A DNA stretch of 64,000 bases from Cranoglanis bouderius (Eukaryota; Chordata; Actinopteri; Siluriformes; Cranoglanididae): the NCBI GenBank assembly GCA_023630585.1, contig CM042554.1, positions 1,683,195-1,747,194 of the forward strand, read 5' to 3'. The position numbers were made by a program, and so were the translations under genes. Under the pieces are notes generated by a model. That model was given only the letters and a program-made list of their open reading frames with translations, was not told the DNA's origin and made no database searches. Positions within the stretch are counted from its first letter, which is position 1. Each line of letters starts with the position of its first letter. Of the stretch, positions 59,801-64,000 are shown in pieces.

Positions 59801-60534
59801 TGGGGGATTTGCTCCTTCAGTCTTCAGGACGTGAAATGCATGCTCAACTGGGTTAAGGTCTGGTGACTGTCTAGACCCCACCCCCAGCCCCAACGGGTGA
59901 AGTCTTTTTGTGTTGGCAGTGTGTGTTGGGTCACTGTCTTGCTGCATGATGAAGTTCTGCCCAATTAGATTGGATGTATTTCTCTATAAATTGGCAGACA
60001 GAGTGTTTCTGTCGACTTCTGAATTCATTATGCTGCTACCATCATGATTTACATCATCAGTAAAGATTATTGAGCCCATTCCAGAAGCAGCCATGCAAGC
60101 CCAAGCCATGACACTACCTCCACCATGCTTGACCGATGAGCTTGTATGTTTTGCAGTATGAGCAGATCCTTTCTTTCTCCACAGTGTTGGACAGTGTTAA
60201 ATGATGGCTTCAATGCAATGCTGATTATTTTTCAAGGTTAAAGCTTAATCTTTGCTCTAAGATGAATCTTACACTAATTCACTATAAGAGCATGTGTTTC
60301 ACATGAAAGAATGTCGTGGAAAAAAATGTCGTGCAGCTTTAAGGTTAATGATCCAAAAGACAAACCACATACCTGAAAGTTATCATTGAGGGCCTGCTGT
60401 AGACTTGCCTCAGCACTGCTGTACTCTCCTCTCAGCAGCTGTACTTGGGCCAGAGCCAAATGATATGAGCTGCTTGGCCCTCCATCTGGACACAGCAATT
60501 CCTGAGCCAAAGCCCTCTGAGCCATCTTGGATGT

Positions 60535-60613
<79 letters not shown>

Positions 60614-61595
60614 TGTCTCTCAGTATACAAATATAATTATACACTCACCATATAATTACATATAATACATGATGTAGGGAATAAATCACATTGGAGAATG
60701 CTGTTACAGGAAAAAAAAATCAACAACATGTGATGCAGCTCACTTCATAGTAGAGTTACTGTTACCACCTCAAAGTTGATTATTTTCCTATAACAGCCTG
60801 GCCCGAGATGGGTTATTCTGCTTATACCACAGCAATTTGCCAATAATTACAAGGTATATACAATTTTTTATCCATTTGTTGTTATATTTATTGTTGTAGA
60901 ACCTCTGGGAAACAAGTTAGTTCCTGTTTATTACATTACAATAACTATAAACAGTCGTTCCTTAACCAGCACCTCTTTTTTTCTTTCTCTTGAAGATAAC
61001 AACACAAAAATGGCAGCATAGTGAAAAGCCTTCTGTCCTGAAGACTCTCTCATGGCAGAAAACATATTGAATGTTACAAAGTGCTGACAATGGAGAATCA
61101 TTTCATAACTGTTGAATGAACATTTCCTTACAGAAACCTTTATAATATCAATGAGTATTTTTGTTTGCTAAATATAATTTTAAATCTGTTCATTATTAGC
61201 CTTAGATTATGTGCATCTGCCATTCAAGTTCCTGTAAATGAGCTGTTCCTATGGAAACATGAATGTGTTAGAACAGGCACATTAAAATAAACTTGTTTTT
61301 TTTTTGCCTGCAGCTTTTCCAATCATACCGATGACAAAATATTTACATTGGTCCCGGGGAAGTGTGTTGTGTTTTGTTGTGCGGCTTTGGATCACCTGTA
61401 ACGCATAGCACTGTAGTAGGAAGTTCACCGTTTCCATGTAGATAGTAGTGCCAACTCTGGTAGGAGACTGATGATCTTGAGGGAAGGCTTGTGCAGGATC
61501 AGCTCTTGTTTTGTCAACCTCTTCTGCTCTAATTTTCTGGCTGCTCTGAGGTTTGTCCTGTCCTTCTGTCTCACCCTCAGTGAGTTCATCCACAG
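56855..61595 (-). CDS. cfap70: cilia- and flagella-associated protein 70-like TPR protein, last seven coding exons
   Basis: Exons in transcript order: 61595-61396, 60525-60373, 59270-59109, 58909-58820, 57432-57331, 57136-57089, 56932-56855. Each is bounded by AG/GT and all are phase-compatible (the first starts with 2 nt of a split codon). They encode a Glu/Gln-rich linker (VDELTEGETE) and then consecutive tetratricopeptide repeats. Recognisable helices include NPDVWALYGHVYYMIKDYNQ, YLRLGSIYLQKGQ, NPEVWGYLSLICLQTGRKL and AEQSYKYTVKF, and the product ends VGFGNPCF-stop at 56855. The repeat spacing and tail suggest CFAP70 (TTC18), a ciliary protein near outer dynein arms with C-terminal TPRs (family knowledge). 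The symbol rests on remembered similarity; a TPR protein is certain, the exact paralog less so. The N-terminal half would lie beyond the right edge or in unrecognised exons to 64000. Confidence 0.75.
57446..57461 (+). repeat. poly-G run that forms the polypyrimidine tract of a cfap70 acceptor
   Basis: In cfap70 sense it is a C run of about 15, ending roughly 14 nt before the acceptor of exon 57432-57331. Confidence 0.85.
57824..58451 (+). mobile_element. MITE N with TA target, in a cfap70 intron
   Basis: 628 bp. Ends CACTCACCAACCACTTTATT and TTCCTAATAAAGTGGATGGT GAGTG form imperfect inverted repeats, with TA at both borders. It is a very common fish MITE with no coding capacity (the open stretch at 57929-58162 is incidental). 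Confidence 0.75.
59482..60190 (-). mobile_element. Tc1-like element B, copy 3 (partial)
   Basis: One terminus (CCCCTCTGAAAGTATTGGAA) and, on the minus strand, a transposase relic (MQQDSDPTHTANTKRL, SPDLNPVEHAFHVLKTEG). The other end is missing. It lies between two cfap70 TPR exons. Confidence 0.8.
60537..60611 (+). repeat. (CA)n microsatellite (about 37 units) directly upstream of a cfap70 exon
   Basis: In cfap70 sense it is (UG)n ending about 12 nt before the acceptor of exon 60525-60373. It is the longest dinucleotide tract in the window after the TA array. Confidence 0.95.
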
Positions 61596-61799
61596 CTGCA
61601 GAATCAAAACTGTTACCCTGATTTTAGCTACAGTGTATTCCATAAGAAGGTTATGAAGAGGTGATAATGTCCACACAACTACATTAGCAGCATACATGCA
61701 TCACCCTGCATTTAAATGATATAAAATAAATAAAAGAAGTTCCTGGTGAGGCCTTGGTCAGAACCTACTAAAGGCAAATTCCTGTAAGGGCATAATGTA

Positions 61800-62330
61800 C
61801 ACTATATGACCAAAAGTATGTGGACACCTGACCATCACACACGTGTAGTTCTTCCCAACACTGTTGCCAAACAGTTAGAAGCACAGAATTGTATAGGATG
61901 TCTTTATATACTGTTTCATTACAACTTCCCTTCACTGGAACTAAGGGGCCCAAACATGTTCCAGAATGACAGTGCTCCTGTGCACAAAGCAAGGTCCATA
62001 AAGACATGGTGTGTCAACGTTGGTGTGGAAGAACTCAAGTTTCCTGCACAGAGCCCTGACCTCAACCCCAATGAACACCTTTGGGATGAACGGGTACGTC
62101 GACTGTACCCCAGGCCTCCTCGTCCGACATGAATGCCAGACCTCACTAATGCTCTTGTGGTTGAATGGGCAAACATTCAATCAAAACCACGCTCCCACAG
62201 CCACGCTCCAAAATCTAGTGGAAAGCCTTCCCAGAAAAGTGAAAGTTATTATAACAGCAAAGGGGGGAATAAATCTGAAATGGGGTGTTCAACAAGCAAA
62301 TATGGGTTAGGTGTCCACAAACCTTTGGTG
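61800..62330 (+). mobile_element. Tc1-derived short element E, copy 2
   Basis: It runs from TATATGACCAAAAGTATGTG to GTGTCCACAAACCTTTGG. It retains only the transposase C-terminal third (FQNDSAPVHKARSIKTWCVN, FPAQSPDLNPNEHLWDE). The right terminus is joined to a SINE-like tail (62331-62455). It lies upstream of cfap70 exon 61396-61595. Confidence 0.75.
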
Positions 62331-62580
62331 TCGCCTCTGGCTTGCTCATTATGGATAAATTTATACATTTAAAATCTATATCCTGAATTGATATATTTCT
62401 GTAAAGCTGCTTTGGGACAATGTCCATTGTTAAAAGCGCTATACAAATAAAAACTGAATAGTGTATTAGCTTTTACACTGAGTGAATGCGTGACTGAGTT
62501 TTGTTTTCTTGTGTCATGAGGCTTGTGTCATCTTAAACATGCTAAGGGACTCCAAATGTAGAGAGTTTTGTAGCCTAATC

Positions 62581-62686
62581 TTAGTACTCTGATGCAGGTT
62601 CCCGCAGCGTATTGGGGAGAAATTTCACTTTTGTTTTTCCATGCTGATCTACCAGCAAATGAAGTGTATTGGGTTTATCCACCATC
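62581..62686 (-). other. unresolved exon-like segment upstream of cfap70 exons
   Basis: A strong acceptor-like sequence (CCTTTCTCCAG) at 62687 is followed by a frame reading MVDKPNTLHLLVDQHGKTKV and ending in TAA at 62581. No donor inside it is phase-compatible with the next cfap70 exon, which needs a 1-nt carry-over. It could be an alternative terminal exon, an exon of another transcript, or chance. I do not recognise the peptide. Confidence 0.2.
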
Positions 62687-62832
62687 CTGGAGAAAGGATA
62701 ATTAAATGTATGAAAAATAGTATTTATAACATATTTTGACATCAAGAGACAATAAAAACTGCTGCAGGCTGTAGTTTGCCCAAACTGAGCTTTAGTTACG
62801 GAACAGTTAGTTACCATTTAGGCTACAGTTTT

Positions 62833-62834
62833 AA

Positions 62835-62891
<57 letters not shown>

Positions 62892-62892
62892 G
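62833..62892 (+). repeat. (ATT)n microsatellite
   Basis: About 20 ATT units upstream of cfap70 exons. Confidence 0.95.
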
Positions 62893-62984
62893 TTATGCTG
62901 CCCCATGATGCTGCATGAGCAGCAGTTTGAAAAGATGCATTGAACTGGTTTCACCTGACTCAGAGGACGCATGTGATAGCCTTC

Positions 62985-64000
62985 ACCATTCCTGGTTGTG
63001 TTAGGTTACCGGAAGGAGGGAAGCAGGCAGGATGCACTCGCAGGGGAAATAGGCAGTTTATTAGGAACATAAAGGAATATTCAAAAGTAAAGGAACATAT
63101 ATCTATCAGGGGGAAAGGCAATTCACCGGCAGGGTCAAAAAAAGGAAAACAGTCAAACCAAAAATCCACAAAGTGTTCAGGCATAAATCCACAAATAAAC
63201 AAGGCAATGATCCACAAAAATGACAGGGCAGTAATTCCAAAAAAAGGCAAGGCGATAACCCAAAAACTCACAAGGCATTAATCCACAAACTGATACTTCA
63301 GTAATCCCACATAGGCAAGGTAATAATCCAATACGTCACAAGCCAATGATCCAAAATCCAGAGAACGCGAGGAAAACAAAAAACATAGAGGAATGTACAA
63401 TTCCTTATCTTTACTGCACGAGATTCACTTGTATTCATCTGTATAATACTCTGCGAGGAAACGGACACAAAATGGGGTTTAAATAACATGGGTAATCAAA
63501 CGCAAACAAGATAAAACACAAAACACCTGAAAACAATAATCAAACAATAAACAGGAAACCAATGACAGAACAATAAGGAAGCAGGGACAGAGACATGACA
63601 TAAACCAAAAACAAACGAGCACATGGCAAAGTAAACAAAACCAGAGTTCCTGAATGCACAGTCCGGAGGGTTTTTATGAATTACGCTCGATCTACTCTTC
63701 CTCGTAGCATGAAGCATGGAATGTGGAAGTGCGCTACTCACTAGCCTCTGATAGCATCGTAGCGAGAGGGAGATTCTAACAGAGCCCCCCCCCAAAGGCG
63801 CGTCTCCTGAAGCACCGAAAGTTTTGACCGTCCCGGTGGACCTGGGCCCCTGGGCAGGATCAGAACATCTGCCCCCCAGGACCTGAGGCTGGCAATGTTC
63901 AGTGTCCCGAGGCCAGAGCAGAGCATGTCGGGTTGTCCCTTCAAACTTGGTCGAGAACTTGGTCGAGAACTTGGAGCTGCGCGTGACCTGGTGCCTGGCC
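62985..64000 (+). repeat. interspersed repeat block running off the right edge
   Basis: It begins near GGAAGGAGGGAAGCAGGCAG. It contains serial variants of AATCCACAAA/CAAGGC-type phrases (63150-63350), a C run in AACAGAGCCCCCCCCC (63778-63791), and a tandem GAACTTGGTCGAGAACTTGG at 63951-63974. It resembles a multi-copy fish repeat. The open frames within it (62940-63281, 63741-63944) look incidental. Confidence 0.45.

Noticed and set aside
60405..60665. Open frames of alternating Thr-His or Cys-Val across CA/TG repeats (also near 4788-5108, 6113-6355 and 56320-56562)
   Set aside because: They are translations of dinucleotide repeats with no codon bias or conserved domain outside the real exons.
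62940..63281. 113-codon Lys/Asn-rich plus-strand ORF
   Set aside because: It is made of serially repeated AATCCACAAA-type phrases of an interspersed repeat, with no domain.
1..64000. CRISPR arrays, bacterial operons, integrated virus or toxin genes
   Set aside because: No direct-repeat/spacer array, no prokaryotic gene organisation and no viral structural or integrase genes were seen. The repeats are microsatellites and eukaryotic transposons.

Overview
This is a teleost nuclear genome window. The evidence is spliced vertebrate genes with GT-AG introns of 0.1-6 kb, dense Tc1/mariner elements, 5S-rRNA-derived SINE, RTE and RNase-H-bearing LINE remnants, and long CA/TA microsatellites. The repeat repertoire looks otophysan, possibly catfish, but I cannot prove the species. 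Nothing suggests a prokaryotic, plasmid or viral origin.

Four host genes are supported. (1) coro7 (coronin-7) on the minus strand: the first six coding exons lie between 22484 and 4891, and the gene continues beyond the left edge. (2) dnaja3 (mitochondrial DnaJ/Hsp40, Tid1) on the plus strand: a complete 11-exon, 455-residue reading frame from 27599 to 39881, behind a triple NRF-1-like promoter array. (3) hmox2 (heme oxygenase 2) on the minus strand: a complete 318-residue reading frame in five coding exons from 53037 to 43784, plus an upstream non-coding exon near 55808. (4) cfap70-like (ciliary TPR protein) on the minus strand: the last seven coding exons from 61595 to 56855, continuing beyond the right edge. 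The coro7-dnaja3-hmox2 order matches the mammalian CORO7-DNAJA3-HMOX2 neighbourhood. The cfap70 neighbour is not expected from that block.

Layout: 1-22484 is coro7 with repeat-packed introns. 22485-27598 is the intergenic region between head-to-head coro7 and dnaja3, filled with mariner/Tc1 elements and a LINE tail. 27599-40360 is dnaja3. 39882-43783 is an almost transposon-free stretch between the converging 3' ends of dnaja3 and hmox2. 43784-55900 is hmox2, carrying a near-complete Tc1 and a fresh RTE insertion in one intron. 56855-61595 is the cfap70 3' end. 62985-64000 is interspersed repeat.

The genes do not form a pathway; they are ordinary neighbours (Golgi/cytoskeleton coronin, mitochondrial co-chaperone, ER heme catabolism, ciliary axoneme). 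I found no convincing new biological system. The best leads are small: CA/TG or poly-C simple repeats directly abutting five splice sites, a 6-bp target duplication around a Tc1 element, a microhomology-joined chimeric transposon, a repeat hit independently by two different transposons at almost the same place, a non-autonomous Tc1 subfamily with a shared internal deletion, and a dnaja3 gene in which only the short-isoform tail is recognisable.
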